A DNA stretch of 64,000 nt. It comes from Bacteroidota bacterium. GTDB lineage: Bacteria; Bacteroidota; Bacteroidia; NS11-12g; UBA9320. The notes below the pieces were generated by a model. It saw nothing but the letters and a program-made list of their open reading frames with translations. It made no database searches and was not told where the DNA came from. Of this stretch, positions 1-8,666 are shown in pieces. The first letter of the stretch is position 1, and every line of letters begins with the position of its first letter. The position numbers and the translations under genes were made by a program. The stretch covers positions 1 through 64,000 of the forward strand of contig JABWCE010000003.1 of assembly GCA_013359235.1 (NCBI GenBank), read 5' to 3'.

Positions 1-283
1 GTTCCATTGTTTTGATAATTTCTTTGGATGTAAATTTTTTAAAATCCCTCAATACTTCCGATAAGTTATTTGGTTCATTAACCTTACATATCAAATGAAT
101 ATGACTGCTCATAATTATATAGGAAAACACTTCTAAATTTTTAGCTTTAATACAATAATTTAAAGAATCAACAATTACCATTGAATAATCTTTCCTTGTA
201 AACAAATCAATACAATCAACCACGGTCAAAGTTAAAAAATAAATATCATGTTGGTTCAATATTGTATAACGGTCACCACTCAT
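1..283 (-). CDS. REP-associated tyrosine transposase (Y1/IS200-like), C-terminus beyond window
   Basis: Open frame of 94 codons from ATG at 283 that runs off the left edge. The protein begins MSGDRYTILN and has the fold signature of the Y1 HUH transposase superfamily: an early strand region (residues 13-25), then IIMSSHIHLI at about 57-65, where HIH is the metal-binding HUH motif, followed by a helix LRDFKKFTSKEI (about 79-90). The catalytic tyrosine would lie further on, outside the window. Members of this REP-associated group are usually single-copy and sit beside short palindromes that they are thought to process. Two palindromes lie immediately upstream (331-343 and 351-379), which favours a REP-associated transposase over a classical IS200 element. 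The family call is confident; whether the gene is intact cannot be seen. Confidence 0.85.
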   Translation of the reverse strand, partial: MSGDRYTILNQHDIYFLTLTVVDCIDLFTRKDYSMVIVDSLNYCIKAKNLEVFSYIIMSSHIHLICKVNEPNNLSEVLRDFKKFTSKEIIKTME

Positions 284-330
284 AAATTTTTAATACATTG
301 GTTCAATATTAGAGATTATTATTGTATATA

Positions 331-343
331 GCGTTGCAAACGC
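331..343. repeat. Short palindrome sharing the GTTGCAAACG core
   Basis: GCGTTGCAAACGC is a near-perfect 13-nt palindrome 48 bases upstream of the transposase start. Its centre GTTGCAAACG is the same as the loop and inner stem of the larger palindrome at 47486-47514, and nearly that of 351-379. It is probably part of the REP-like end structure of the element. Confidence 0.55.
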
Positions 344-350
344 ATATTTC

Positions 351-379
351 ACTAATCCTCGTAGCAAACGAGGACTAGT
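351..379. repeat. REP-like palindrome next to the transposase
   Basis: An 11-base left arm (ACTAATCCTCG) and an 11-base right arm (CGAGGACTAGT) pair at 10 of 11 positions around a 7-base loop TAGCAAA. A second copy with the same arm length, loop length and core sequence occurs 47 kb away at 47486-47514. The position just upstream of a REP-associated transposase and the recurrence at an unrelated intergenic site both fit a REP sequence. Confidence 0.75.
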
Positions 380-491
380 TGGTCTCGGTTTGGCAAAAAT
401 TCTATCACCACTACAATGAATTATATAAATATTGGATGAAAAGTTCTTTCATGAGTTTTGTTGTAAAACGATGACTCTAAATTATTAAAGT

Positions 492-2765
492 TTAAAAATC
501 TACTCCTTCAATTGGGTCGGGTTCATCATTTTCAGCATTGGCATCATATCCATAACCTTCATAATTACTGCAATCCAATTCAATTGTAAATTCAATATCG
601 GGCTTTTTAAAATCTGATTTGCTGATTGGAAGTGAACGGTCGTTATAAATATTTTTCATATAATAAGCAAAAACAGGCATAGCCATGTGTCCTCCCTGTC
701 CAAGTGCTGTGCTGCGAAAATGTACCTGACGGTCTTCGCATCCTACCCATCCTCCCGAAACCAAATCAGGTGTTATACCAATAAACCAACCGTCTGAATT
801 GTTTTGGGTTGTTCCTGTTTTTCCGGCAATAGGTATTTCAAATGGAATTCCATAAGTACTCCTCATTCTCGATGCAGTTCCACCTGGCAAAGTTGTAAGT
901 TCCATCATTTTACATAGTGCATACGCAGTTTGTTTTCTCATCACTTCATTTCGTCTTGGGGCAAATTCTTCAAGTACATTTCCGTATTTGTCTTCAATTC
1001 TTGTAATAAATATTGGTTCTATCCATTCTCCTTCGTTTGCAAACGTAGAATAGGCTCCTACCATTTCAAAAACTGACAAATCCATAGAACCAAGACAAAT
1101 AGAGGGATAAGGTTTTATTTTTGAAGAATCTACTCCCATTTTGCCTACTAAAGTTCTAACTGAATAAGGTGATTTTTCGCCCAATTTTTGCATTAAATGT
1201 GCCGTTACTGTATTTATTGACAATTTTAAACCCTGATATAGATTTACATGTGTACTTTTTAATTTTTGTGAATTTTTTGGAGTCCAATATCCGCCTTCGG
1301 GTAGTTTGAAAGTAACGGGTGCTGTTGGCGCTACATAACATGGCGAAAGATCATTATCAACTGCAAGGGCATATACAAATGGCTTGAATGTAGAACCCAC
1401 TTGCCTGTTTGCTCCTGAATTTACATGATCGTATTGAAAATTTTTAAAGTTTATGCCTCCTACCCATGCTTTTATTTCGCCAGTATGCGGATCCATGCTC
1501 ATAAACCCGCAATGCAACAATGATTTATAGTATTTTAACGAATCTATTGTACTCATCACGGTATCTACTTCGCCATGCCATGTAAAAATAGTTTTAGCTT
1601 CTTTTTTATTAAGCCAGTACATAATTGAATCTTTGTTGCCATCGTATTTTTTGTTCAGATAATAATATTTTTCGGTTTTTTTAATGTTTTTCATTAAGTA
1701 ATTGGGGTCTTCTTTCCAGCTTTCTTTTTCAAGCCTCCAAGGGTTTTGCCCTTTCCACTCATTAAAAAATTCATTTTGTAATTGTTTCATTTGTTTTGAA
1801 ACAGCTTTTTCGGCATACAATTGCATTTTTGAGTTTATAGTTGTGTAAATTTTAAGACCATCTCTGTAAATATTTAAGTTACGGGCTTTGCACCATCCTG
1901 CAAGATATTCTTTCAAATAATCTCTAAAATAAGGGGCAATACCTTCGTTTTGGTTTTGTACGGTAATATTGAGTTTTAGGGGTTTTTCTTTCAATTCATC
2001 ATATTCGTTTACTGTAATAAATTTGTATTTATACATTTGAAATAATACTACATTTCTGCGTTTTACCGACCTTTCGGGATTTCTAACCGGGTTGTACAAT
2101 GTACTTCCCTTTAACATTCCTACAAGTAAAGCTGCTTCTTCGGGCTTTAGGTCGGCAGGAGCTTTACCAAAAAAAGTTTTTGATGCTGTTTTTATACCAA
2201 ACGAATTACCTCCAAATGGAACTGTATTAAAATACAATGAAATTATTTCTTCTTTTGTGTATTGTCTTTCAAGCTCTACGGCAATTATCATTTCTTTTAA
2301 CTTTTGCAGAATTCGGGTTAAAAGAAATGAACTTCGGTTGTGAAATAAATTTTTTGCAAGTTGCTGTGTAATGGTGCTTGCACCGCCATCTTTGCCTAAA
2401 TAAACAACTGCTCTCGACAATGCTTTTATATCAATTCCCGAATGTTTATAAAATCTTATATCTTCGGTAGCTATAAGTGCATTTACAAGTGACGGCGCTA
2501 AATCTTTAAAATCACAATTTGCTCTATTTTCATAATAGTATTTACCCATCAATACTTTATCGGATGTGTAAACTTCTGAGGCGAGATTTGACTTGGGATT
2601 TTCTAGTTCTTCGATATCTGGCATTTTGCCCAAAAGCCCAATTCTTACCAATATCATAAAACCTATAAAAACCAATAATCCCATAAAAAAATATACCCAA
2701 AGTTTATTTGAAATTCGCTTGTAGTTTGAAGGATTTGAAATTGTTTTTTTTAATTCTTTAAACAT
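492..2765 (-). CDS. Penicillin-binding protein 1A-type bifunctional transglycosylase/transpeptidase
   Basis: Class A PBP of 757 residues that polymerises lipid II and cross-links peptidoglycan at the outer face of the cytoplasmic membrane. A short cytoplasmic N-terminus is followed by one membrane anchor (about 24-46). The GT51 transglycosylase domain follows, with its EDIRFYKHSGID and GGASTITQQLAKN motifs (roughly 100-140). The transpeptidase domain shows SxxK as STFK (serine near 457), SxN as SINT and KTG as KTGTTQ (near 647), so both activities look intact. The tail is acidic (NAENDEPDPIEGVDF). The gene lies just downstream of gldD on the minus strand, 46 bases away, and may be the end of the ssb-gldE-gldD transcript. 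The exact paralogue (PbpA, MrcA) is not assigned. Confidence 0.93.
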   Translation of the reverse strand: MFKELKKTISNPSNYKRISNKLWVYFFMGLLVFIGFMILVRIGLLGKMPDIEELENPKSNLASEVYTSDKVLMGKYYYENRANCDFKDLAPSLVNALIATEDIRFYKHSGIDIKALSRAVVYLGKDGGASTITQQLAKNLFHNRSSFLLTRILQKLKEMIIAVELERQYTKEEIISLYFNTVPFGGNSFGIKTASKTFFGKAPADLKPEEAALLVGMLKGSTLYNPVRNPERSVKRRNVVLFQMYKYKFITVNEYDELKEKPLKLNITVQNQNEGIAPYFRDYLKEYLAGWCKARNLNIYRDGLKIYTTINSKMQLYAEKAVSKQMKQLQNEFFNEWKGQNPWRLEKESWKEDPNYLMKNIKKTEKYYYLNKKYDGNKDSIMYWLNKKEAKTIFTWHGEVDTVMSTIDSLKYYKSLLHCGFMSMDPHTGEIKAWVGGINFKNFQYDHVNSGANRQVGSTFKPFVYALAVDNDLSPCYVAPTAPVTFKLPEGGYWTPKNSQKLKSTHVNLYQGLKLSINTVTAHLMQKLGEKSPYSVRTLVGKMGVDSSKIKPYPSICLGSMDLSVFEMVGAYSTFANEGEWIEPIFITRIEDKYGNVLEEFAPRRNEVMRKQTAYALCKMMELTTLPGGTASRMRSTYGIPFEIPIAGKTGTTQNNSDGWFIGITPDLVSGGWVGCEDRQVHFRSTALGQGGHMAMPVFAYYMKNIYNDRSLPISKSDFKKPDIEFTIELDCSNYEGYGYDANAENDEPDPIEGVDF

Positions 2766-2811
2766 TTGTCAGTATGATTTACAAACCTACATTTTTTTAT
2801 ACAAACCTGAT

Positions 2812-3390
2812 TTATTTAAATCTGAAAGTTTTAATAATATGTCTAATATCTTTTTTTATAAAATCAATAACCGGAGCAACTGAATCTATGGTTGTGTAAT
2901 TATTAAAATACAATGCTCCTCTGAAAAATTTTGATTTATTATCACTCAAATAAAAATTACAAGAAGTAGCTGTTTCACCTTGAATTTCGTATAAGATTCC
3001 TGTATTTCCACTACTGTCTTTTATTTCTGTTTCGGGTATGTCAGTAGCTTTGATTGTATGTTTATATACAAGGTTTCGGGTATCGTTTATCAATGAGTCA
3101 AATTGTGAATTTGAATTGAAAGTTTTATAGCTAAAATAAAGTGTAGCATCAAAAAGTGTAAAATTCAAATTATACCAAAAAGCTGAGCTTGTATCAACAA
3201 CCATAATTGTGTATTTTGGTTTTTCAAATGAATATGGAACTCCGCTTATTTCCCATTTTTCGTATTCGTGTTCAGGAAATTTTATAAAAGGATAGCCATG
3301 CTGTTTGGGAAGGTTGGGCTCGTTACACGATGCTGCTATTATTGCTAAAATAAAAAGTGAAAGAATAAGTTTATTCATCATTTTGTTCAT
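2812..3390 (-). CDS. gldD: Gliding motility lipoprotein GldD
   Basis: A 192-residue lipoprotein with a signal peptide ending in the lipobox AASC (Cys22). The mature start contains YPFIKFPEHEY, a segment I recognise as typical of GldD. GldD is needed for gliding and for assembly of the type IX secretion machinery in Flavobacterium johnsoniae; its biochemical role is unknown. The start overlaps the end of gldE by 20 bases, and ssb-gldE-gldD is the order known from gliding Bacteroidota. Length is normal for the family. The identification rests on both sequence and synteny. Confidence 0.92.
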   Translation of the reverse strand: MNKMMNKLILSLFILAIIAASCNEPNLPKQHGYPFIKFPEHEYEKWEISGVPYSFEKPKYTIMVVDTSSAFWYNLNFTLFDATLYFSYKTFNSNSQFDSLINDTRNLVYKHTIKATDIPETEIKDSSGNTGILYEIQGETATSCNFYLSDNKSKFFRGALYFNNYTTIDSVAPVIDFIKKDIRHIIKTFRFK

Positions 3391-4738
3391 TATTTATAAC
3401 AACTTTGATTTTAGAAATTTTACGTTTATCAGCATTTTCAACAGAAAACAAAAATTTGCCATATACAGCCTTGTCGCCCTGCGAGGGAATATTTTGGGTA
3501 AATTCCATCATCAATCCGGCAATTGTATCGGCATCAGCTTTTATTTCATCAAAATATCCGGGTTCTGTTTCGGTAATTTTCAAAAAATCTCCAATTTGTG
3601 TTTTACCTTCAAAAATATAAGTGTTTTCATCAATCTTTTTATATTCATTTTCATCATCGTCAAATTCGTCTTTTATTTCACCAAAAATTTCTTCTAAAAT
3701 ATCTTCAAGGGTAACAATACCAAGTGTGCCGCCATATTCGTCGGCTACAACTGCCATGTGTATTTTTTTTGTTTTAAATTCATTTAACAGATCATCAATT
3801 TTTTTAAATTCAGGAATTATAAATGGAGGTCTTATCAAGGTTTTCCATTCGTTTTTTTTGTTGTTGTTATTCAGCAAAGGCAGTATGTCTTTTATGTATA
3901 AAATACCCAATATACTATCGAAATTTTCTTCATAAACCGGTATTCTCGAATATCCGCATTCGTTTATCAATTTCAATAAATCATCAAAACTCGTATTTAT
4001 ATCAATTGCAATAACATCAAGCCTTGAACGCATAATTTGCTTAACGCTAATATTACCAAAATTAACCAAACTTTTCAATATGTTTTTTTCTTCATTCAGT
4101 TCATTATCCGATGTAATTTCTATTGCATGGTTCAATTCTTCAAGCGAAACATCTTGCTGCTTTTTCTCAAAATATTTATCAATAAAATTAGTACTTGACA
4201 TCAAAAACCAAATAAATGGTTTTAATAAAATTTGAGAGTAATATAATGGTATAGCCATAATGTTTACGACTTTAAGGGCGTTTTGGGTAGCATATATTTT
4301 GGGTATAATTTCGCTTATAAGTACTATCACAAATGTAATAACCAATACTTCTAATATAAAACCAATTAAAGGGTATTGGGTAAAATTAAAAATAATTGAG
4401 ATGAGTAACGATGAACTTATTACAACAAAAATATTGGTAAAATTATTAATAAGCAGAATACTTGCAAGTAGTTTTTTGCCGGCTGTTTCTTCGTCGGGTT
4501 CATTTAATAGTTTTATTGCAAATTTTGAAGATTTAATGTCATTTTCTTTCAATTCTTCAATATTTCCGGGTGTTAATGAAAAAAAAGCATTTTCGGCCGC
4601 TGATGTAATTGTTGAAATAAATAACATTACTAATATGAAAAACATCAGTAATATTATTAATCCCATATCAGAGGCAACGCCAGAATTGATTAACTGTAAG
4701 AAAATGTATAATGTATAGGTTTTCGGCTCAGATTCCAA
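3371..4738 (-). CDS. gldE: Gliding motility-associated protein GldE (CorC/HlyC-type CBS membrane protein)
   Basis: A 455-residue membrane protein of the CNNM/CorC type: an N-terminal DUF21 region with several membrane segments (about 25-175), then two CBS domains (about 215-340, including RIPVYEENFDSILGILYIKD and the ADEYGGTLGIVTLEDILEE stretch), then a CorC/HlyC transporter-associated domain at the C-terminus. Family members elsewhere are linked to magnesium or cobalt efflux. In gliding Bacteroidota this gene is gldE, which is partly redundant with or supports GldD. The start is TTG at 4738, 27 bases downstream of ssb; a later in-frame ATG would remove the residues before the first membrane segment. 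The end overlaps gldD, consistent with translational coupling. Confidence 0.92.
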   Translation of the reverse strand: MESEPKTYTLYIFLQLINSGVASDMGLIILLMFFILVMLFISTITSAAENAFFSLTPGNIEELKENDIKSSKFAIKLLNEPDEETAGKKLLASILLINNFTNIFVVISSSLLISIIFNFTQYPLIGFILEVLVITFVIVLISEIIPKIYATQNALKVVNIMAIPLYYSQILLKPFIWFLMSSTNFIDKYFEKKQQDVSLEELNHAIEITSDNELNEEKNILKSLVNFGNISVKQIMRSRLDVIAIDINTSFDDLLKLINECGYSRIPVYEENFDSILGILYIKDILPLLNNNNKKNEWKTLIRPPFIIPEFKKIDDLLNEFKTKKIHMAVVADEYGGTLGIVTLEDILEEIFGEIKDEFDDDENEYKKIDENTYIFEGKTQIGDFLKITETEPGYFDEIKADADTIAGLMMEFTQNIPSQGDKAVYGKFLFSVENADKRKISKIKVVINNEQNDE

Positions 4739-4765
4739 CTTTAAAATCGTATTTTAATTAAATTT

Positions 4766-5206
4766 TTATGGCAAATCATCATCAAATATTTCTTCAGAAA
4801 ACGATTCGTTAAACGGACCTTGTGATTCATGATTATCTTTTTTATCTGTGTTTGCACTTTCATTTTCAAATTTATTTTTTTCTCTGTTCAAAATTGTAAG
4901 ATTAATTCCTCTGATTTTTTTTTGGTTACGGCTTACACCTTCCTTATCTATCCAATGGTCTGTTCTAATTTTTCCTTCAAGATATATTGTAAAGCCTTTT
5001 TTCAAATATTTTTCGGCTATTCGGGCTAAATTATCCCAAAGTTCAATGTTGTGCCATTCAGTTTGTTTAATTTTTGTACCTTTTTTATCGGTATAAATTT
5101 CGTTGGTTGCCAGTGTAAAAGTTGAAACTACTCTGTTTTTGTCAAGGTAACGCACCTCAGGATCTTTACCAAGATTACCTAAAAGAATTACTTTATTTAC
5201 AGACAT
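4766..5206 (-). CDS. ssb: Single-stranded DNA-binding protein
   Basis: A 146-residue SSB that coats single-stranded DNA during replication and repair. The OB fold (residues 1-105) starts with VNKVILLGNLGKDPEVR and contains the expected TEWHNIELWDNLA and YLKKGFTIYLEGKI segments. A flexible polar linker leads to the acidic tip EEIFDDDLP. The tip ends at Pro: the terminal Phe of the usual DDDIPF/DDLPF peptide is absent, because the stop codon follows CCA directly. It is the first gene of ssb-gldE-gldD, an arrangement known in gliding Bacteroidota. Confidence 0.95.
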   Translation of the reverse strand: MSVNKVILLGNLGKDPEVRYLDKNRVVSTFTLATNEIYTDKKGTKIKQTEWHNIELWDNLARIAEKYLKKGFTIYLEGKIRTDHWIDKEGVSRNQKKIRGINLTILNREKNKFENESANTDKKDNHESQGPFNESFSEEIFDDDLP

Positions 5207-5322
5207 AATTTTCTATTTTAAAAATTTAAAACAAAACCCAAAAAACAAACAATAGCTTTAAAACAAATACAAACTTCAAAGATATAATTTTTTTTATATT
5301 TTGATATTTAAGAAATCAATTG

Positions 5323-7248
5323 TTAATTAACTATAAGTTTTCTTACAATTTTTTTTTCGGAATTAGCAAGTTTTATAAAATATAAACCTGATGAAATATT
5401 TAAGTTTTTAATTTCGATATCTTGTTCTTTCTCAGAATTAATATAGCGATGATATACTAAATTTCCGATTGCATCAAAAATTTCTAACTTATATTGTCCT
5501 GTTAAACCTGAAGTAACAATTGTAAAATTTCCATTTGAAGGATTAGGAACAATTAACATTTCATTTTCAGTATTTATAGGCTCTTGCGGTTGTTTTCCTC
5601 TGGCAAGGCTGTCAATTATAAAGGCATAATAAATTCTATACCCAAAATCAGTTCCGAAGTTTTTTAAAACATTCGTACCTGTAGCCCTTCTAAATCTTAA
5701 ATATCCGCTACCTTGACCTGAATTTGCCCAAAAACTCAATCCATCAGTGCCTTCGTCAATTAATTCTAATGTATAACACCCGGCTTTCATATTTTTTAAA
5801 GTATCTCTATATACTTTATTGGCTGCTAAATTATCCCTTAAAAGTATTACACTATCTTGCGAATTGCGAATTACATAATGATTTTCATTTGGGTAGTTGT
5901 TTGTTTTAAATTCAACGTACATTTTATCTTTATATACATCTGGCAATTTGAATGGTGACGACATTGAATTGTTTTCAGAATATCCATCCATAGTTCCATT
6001 GCTTTTTATTATTGAACAATGAAAAACATTGGTACCGTCGCCCCTGTAAAATCCGGCATCGTATATAGGCAATAGTATTGTTTGGGTTTGTAAAAATCCA
6101 AGTTTGCCTGTCCATTTATATTTCATTTTATATCCTCCAGAAACATTGTATTCTATGTCTAAAGATGAAATAGTATCAGTTGAATTATTTCTTATTATAA
6201 TTTTTGGTTCTTCGCAAGTAGGGCTAAATTTATTATTAATTTGAGCAATGCTTGGCGAAATGATATCGTATATTTCGGCATCATTAGAGTGGCTGGGTTT
6301 TGCATATTGTATTAAATGGTGGGCCATTACATAATTGCCATTTCCCATACCGGCATTATTAGCAGGTACCGGTGTTATACCATAATCTATTGTAATACTG
6401 TCATTGATTTTATATTTTGTTATATCAAATTCAGTATCTTTTACCCTGTCGCCTGGGCACCAGCCTTCTCGTGAATAAGGCCAGGTACCGCCTTGAGGAA
6501 AAACCGGATTATCAGCACAATCAAGCGTTTGCCAAATATGCCATTCTTTTATTAAATTATTACCCGAATATAGCGAATGTGTATTGTCTTTCCATTCGCA
6601 ACAATGAGGGTAATTACCATCATTACTGTTGTGACCATGTCCGGTAATTCTGCTTCTGTATTTCAATCTGTTTGCTGATGTTTCAACTTTAATTGCTTTG
6701 GAAAAAAGCCGCTTGTTTGATGACAAATCATTGTATGAATAAGACATTGCTCCTTTGTCCCAAATCTGATTAATCTTAATAACTTCGGCGGGAGGAGTAC
6801 CTTTAAAAAATACAAATTTTAAATCTAACAACTCCTGAGTATTTCCTGCCGATAGTTTTACCGAGTCGCGGAGTAAATTTTGATAATCAGTTACGTCATA
6901 TACCCATTTAAAACCATTTGGACCAAGACTTAAATTTATACCGTAAGGTGTAATATACCTTCCTATTTCATACACATTTCCATCTTTTGCAGTTACCAAA
7001 GTATAAGTTAAATAATCCCATTCGCCACAAGGATACTTATTATCGTATTTAGATACTTTGGGGTAACATTTCAAAGTATAAAGCATCAAAACTTTCCGAT
7101 ATTTTTCATTTATTGAAGGAAACTTAAAAATACCGCTTCGCTTTGTTGAATCGCTAAAAACAAAGGTTTGAACTGTATCTGATTGTGCATCAACATTGAA
7201 ATTTGAAAATGCAAAAATCAATAAAAGAAATAAGTAATTTTTTTTCAT
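5323..7248 (-). CDS. Secreted PNGase F-like protein with T9SS sorting domain
   Basis: About 641 residues from ATG at 7248 (an upstream TTG at 7257 is less likely). The signal peptide ends near VDAQ (22). The next 300 residues resemble the two jelly-roll domains of Flavobacterium-type peptide-N-glycosidase F: YPCGEWDYLTY in the N-terminal domain, and TGHGHNSN with NPVFPQGGTW followed by GWCPGD in the C-terminal domain. PNGase F removes N-glycans from asparagine. I have not confirmed the catalytic Asp/Glu residues, so activity is inferred. The C-terminus (about 570-641) is a type A T9SS sorting domain (VPNPSNGNF, ISSGLYFIKLA, KIVRKLIVN), so the protein should be exported across the outer membrane. 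It lies between ssb and HU, on its own transcript on the minus strand. Confidence 0.8.
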   Translation of the reverse strand: MKKNYLFLLLIFAFSNFNVDAQSDTVQTFVFSDSTKRSGIFKFPSINEKYRKVLMLYTLKCYPKVSKYDNKYPCGEWDYLTYTLVTAKDGNVYEIGRYITPYGINLSLGPNGFKWVYDVTDYQNLLRDSVKLSAGNTQELLDLKFVFFKGTPPAEVIKINQIWDKGAMSYSYNDLSSNKRLFSKAIKVETSANRLKYRSRITGHGHNSNDGNYPHCCEWKDNTHSLYSGNNLIKEWHIWQTLDCADNPVFPQGGTWPYSREGWCPGDRVKDTEFDITKYKINDSITIDYGITPVPANNAGMGNGNYVMAHHLIQYAKPSHSNDAEIYDIISPSIAQINNKFSPTCEEPKIIIRNNSTDTISSLDIEYNVSGGYKMKYKWTGKLGFLQTQTILLPIYDAGFYRGDGTNVFHCSIIKSNGTMDGYSENNSMSSPFKLPDVYKDKMYVEFKTNNYPNENHYVIRNSQDSVILLRDNLAANKVYRDTLKNMKAGCYTLELIDEGTDGLSFWANSGQGSGYLRFRRATGTNVLKNFGTDFGYRIYYAFIIDSLARGKQPQEPINTENEMLIVPNPSNGNFTIVTSGLTGQYKLEIFDAIGNLVYHRYINSEKEQDIEIKNLNISSGLYFIKLANSEKKIVRKLIVN

Positions 7249-7461
7249 CAAAACCAAATCAGGTCGTGATATTAGGCAAAATTATTTAGAAGTTTTACAA
7301 AAATTATCCAAATTATCGAAATGATTAGATTAATTGTGAATATTTTATATTTTGATATGTATAGTTTAAATAAAAAATGCAAAAACCAAATAAAATCTAT
7401 TAAAAATGTTTAAAAATAATTTTAAAAATTAGTGATAAAATCTTGTTTTATAGCATTTTTT

Positions 7462-7469
7462 TATATTTG
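7462..7469 (+). promoter_or_regulatory. Promoter -7 element of the HU operon
   Basis: TATATTTG matches the Bacteroidota -7 consensus TAnnTTTG, 31 bases before the HU start codon. A CTTG at 7442-7445 may be the -33 element, although the spacing of 16 is shorter than usual. Confidence 0.5.
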
Positions 7470-7499
7470 TTTGCAAACCTATTTAAATATTGAAAGTAT

Positions 7500-7805
7500 A
7501 TGACAAAAGCAGACGTGATTAACGAAATTTCAGAAAAAACAGGAATCGAAAAGATTGCTGTACAAGAAACAGTAGAAAGTTTCTTTAAAGTTGTAAAAAA
7601 CGCAATGAACGAAGGCGAAAATGTTTATTTTAGAGGATTTGGAAGTTTTATTCTAAAAAAACGTGCTAAAAAAGTTGCAAGAAACATTTCTAAAAACACA
7701 CAGATTACAATTCCGGAACATTTTATCCCAAAATTTAAACCGGCTAAAATTTTCATGGAAAAAATCAAGAAAAGCGAAAAAGTTAAAAAACTTAGTGCTA
7801 AGTAA
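7500..7805 (+). CDS. HU/IHF-family DNA-binding protein
   Basis: A 101-residue nucleoid protein. The N-terminal helical dimerisation region (MTKADVINEISEKTGI) is followed by the RGFGSFILKKRAKK strand segment and the DNA-binding arm (ARNISKNTQITIPEHFIPKFKPAK). The arm region is the form common in Bacteroidota HU proteins. The C-terminus carries an extra lysine-rich tail. It heads a plus-strand run of closely spaced genes (HU, TPR protein, small basic protein, RNase G, OmpA-like lipoprotein, RlmH). HU next to RNase G and ssb is a conserved arrangement in the phylum. Confidence 0.93.
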   Translation: MTKADVINEISEKTGIEKIAVQETVESFFKVVKNAMNEGENVYFRGFGSFILKKRAKKVARNISKNTQITIPEHFIPKFKPAKIFMEKIKKSEKVKKLSAK

Positions 7806-7831
7806 AACTTAAAGCTTTTTTAAAAATCCAA

Positions 7832-8551
7832 TTGACACAGTACAATAACAATCTCAAACTTTTATTAATTACAGGGGTTGTTGTTGTACTGTTATTTTTA
7901 TTAACATATACCGGTTTGAATAAACCGACAGCACTTATTTCCACAACCAACGTAGAAAACCAATCAAAATTTGATGTATTTGATTTTTTGAAAAAATCAT
8001 CACAAAGCGATACTTTGATAATTTCGATGTTAGAAAAATTAGAAAAAGATTCTACAAATTCTCAATTAATCGAAAAACTTATACAATCATCAAAAGAAAA
8101 AAATATAGAAACCGTAAATGCTTTTGTATTATTTTTAAAAGGCAAATCTACCTCAAATATTGAAACACTACAGCAATCTGCCGATAAATTTCTAAACCTT
8201 TCAACCCAAGATTCTAATATTGCATCACAGCTATTTTACAGCAATTATGGCAAAAAAGCTTGTGATTTAATTTTGAAAATACAAACAAAAAATTTAGCTG
8301 CTTTAACTCGCAAAGCTTCGTTTTTAATATATATTGATAATGAAACTATGGGCGGAGTGCAATTGCTAAAAGAGGTAGAAAAAATAGATTCAAATTATAT
8401 TGAAGCCCAACATTTATTGATGCTTTTGGCAATACAAAGCCAACAATTTGAAAAAGCTGAAAAACGATTGAAAAAATTAATATCTTTGCAGCCCGAAAAT
8501 TCTTTTTATAAAGAATTACTTATTAAAATAGAAACTCAACAATTAAAGTAA
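7832..8551 (+). CDS. Membrane-anchored TPR-like protein of unknown function
   Basis: A 239-residue protein that starts with TTG at 7832, 26 bases after HU. One hydrophobic segment (about 9-27, LLLITGVVVVLLFLLTY) anchors it, with the rest probably periplasmic. Residues 170-235 form TPR-like helical pairs (ALTRKASFLIYIDNETMGGVQLLKEVEK, then IEAQHLLMLLAIQSQ and KAEKRLKKLISLQPEN). A gene of this kind sits between HU and RNase G in many Bacteroidota, but I know of no defined function. The call is structural only. Confidence 0.75.
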   Translation: MTQYNNNLKLLLITGVVVVLLFLLTYTGLNKPTALISTTNVENQSKFDVFDFLKKSSQSDTLIISMLEKLEKDSTNSQLIEKLIQSSKEKNIETVNAFVLFLKGKSTSNIETLQQSADKFLNLSTQDSNIASQLFYSNYGKKACDLILKIQTKNLAALTRKASFLIYIDNETMGGVQLLKEVEKIDSNYIEAQHLLMLLAIQSQQFEKAEKRLKKLISLQPENSFYKELLIKIETQQLK

Positions 8552-8563
8552 AAATATAAAAAT

Positions 8564-8653
8564 ATGCCAAGCGGAAAAAAGAGAAAACGCCACAAAATTT
8601 CGACCCACAAACGCAAAAAACGTTTAAGAAAAAATCGTCATAAAAAGAAATAA
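8564..8653 (+). CDS. 29-residue basic ribosome-associated protein (AURKAIP1/COX24-type)
   Basis: A small frame of 29 codons, MPSGKKRKRHKIS then THKRKKRLRKNRHKKK, ending in TAA at 8653. About two thirds of the residues are Lys, Arg or His. It belongs to the tiny very basic proteins annotated with the AURKAIP1/COX24 domain, which includes mitochondrial mS38 and the mycobacterial bS22-type protein of the small ribosomal subunit. An almost identical protein is encoded directly before RNase G in other Bacteroidota. It is 12 bases after the TPR gene and 13 bases before the RNase G start. The ribosomal role is inferred from family membership. Confidence 0.85.
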   Translation: MPSGKKRKRHKISTHKRKKRLRKNRHKKK

Positions 8654-8666
8654 TTTTTTAAAATAA

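Noticed and set aside
331-343. Palindromes near the transposase as a simple terminator of the PBP gene
   Set aside because: No U tract follows on the minus strand, and the stem-loop core recurs at 47486 next to an unrelated gene.
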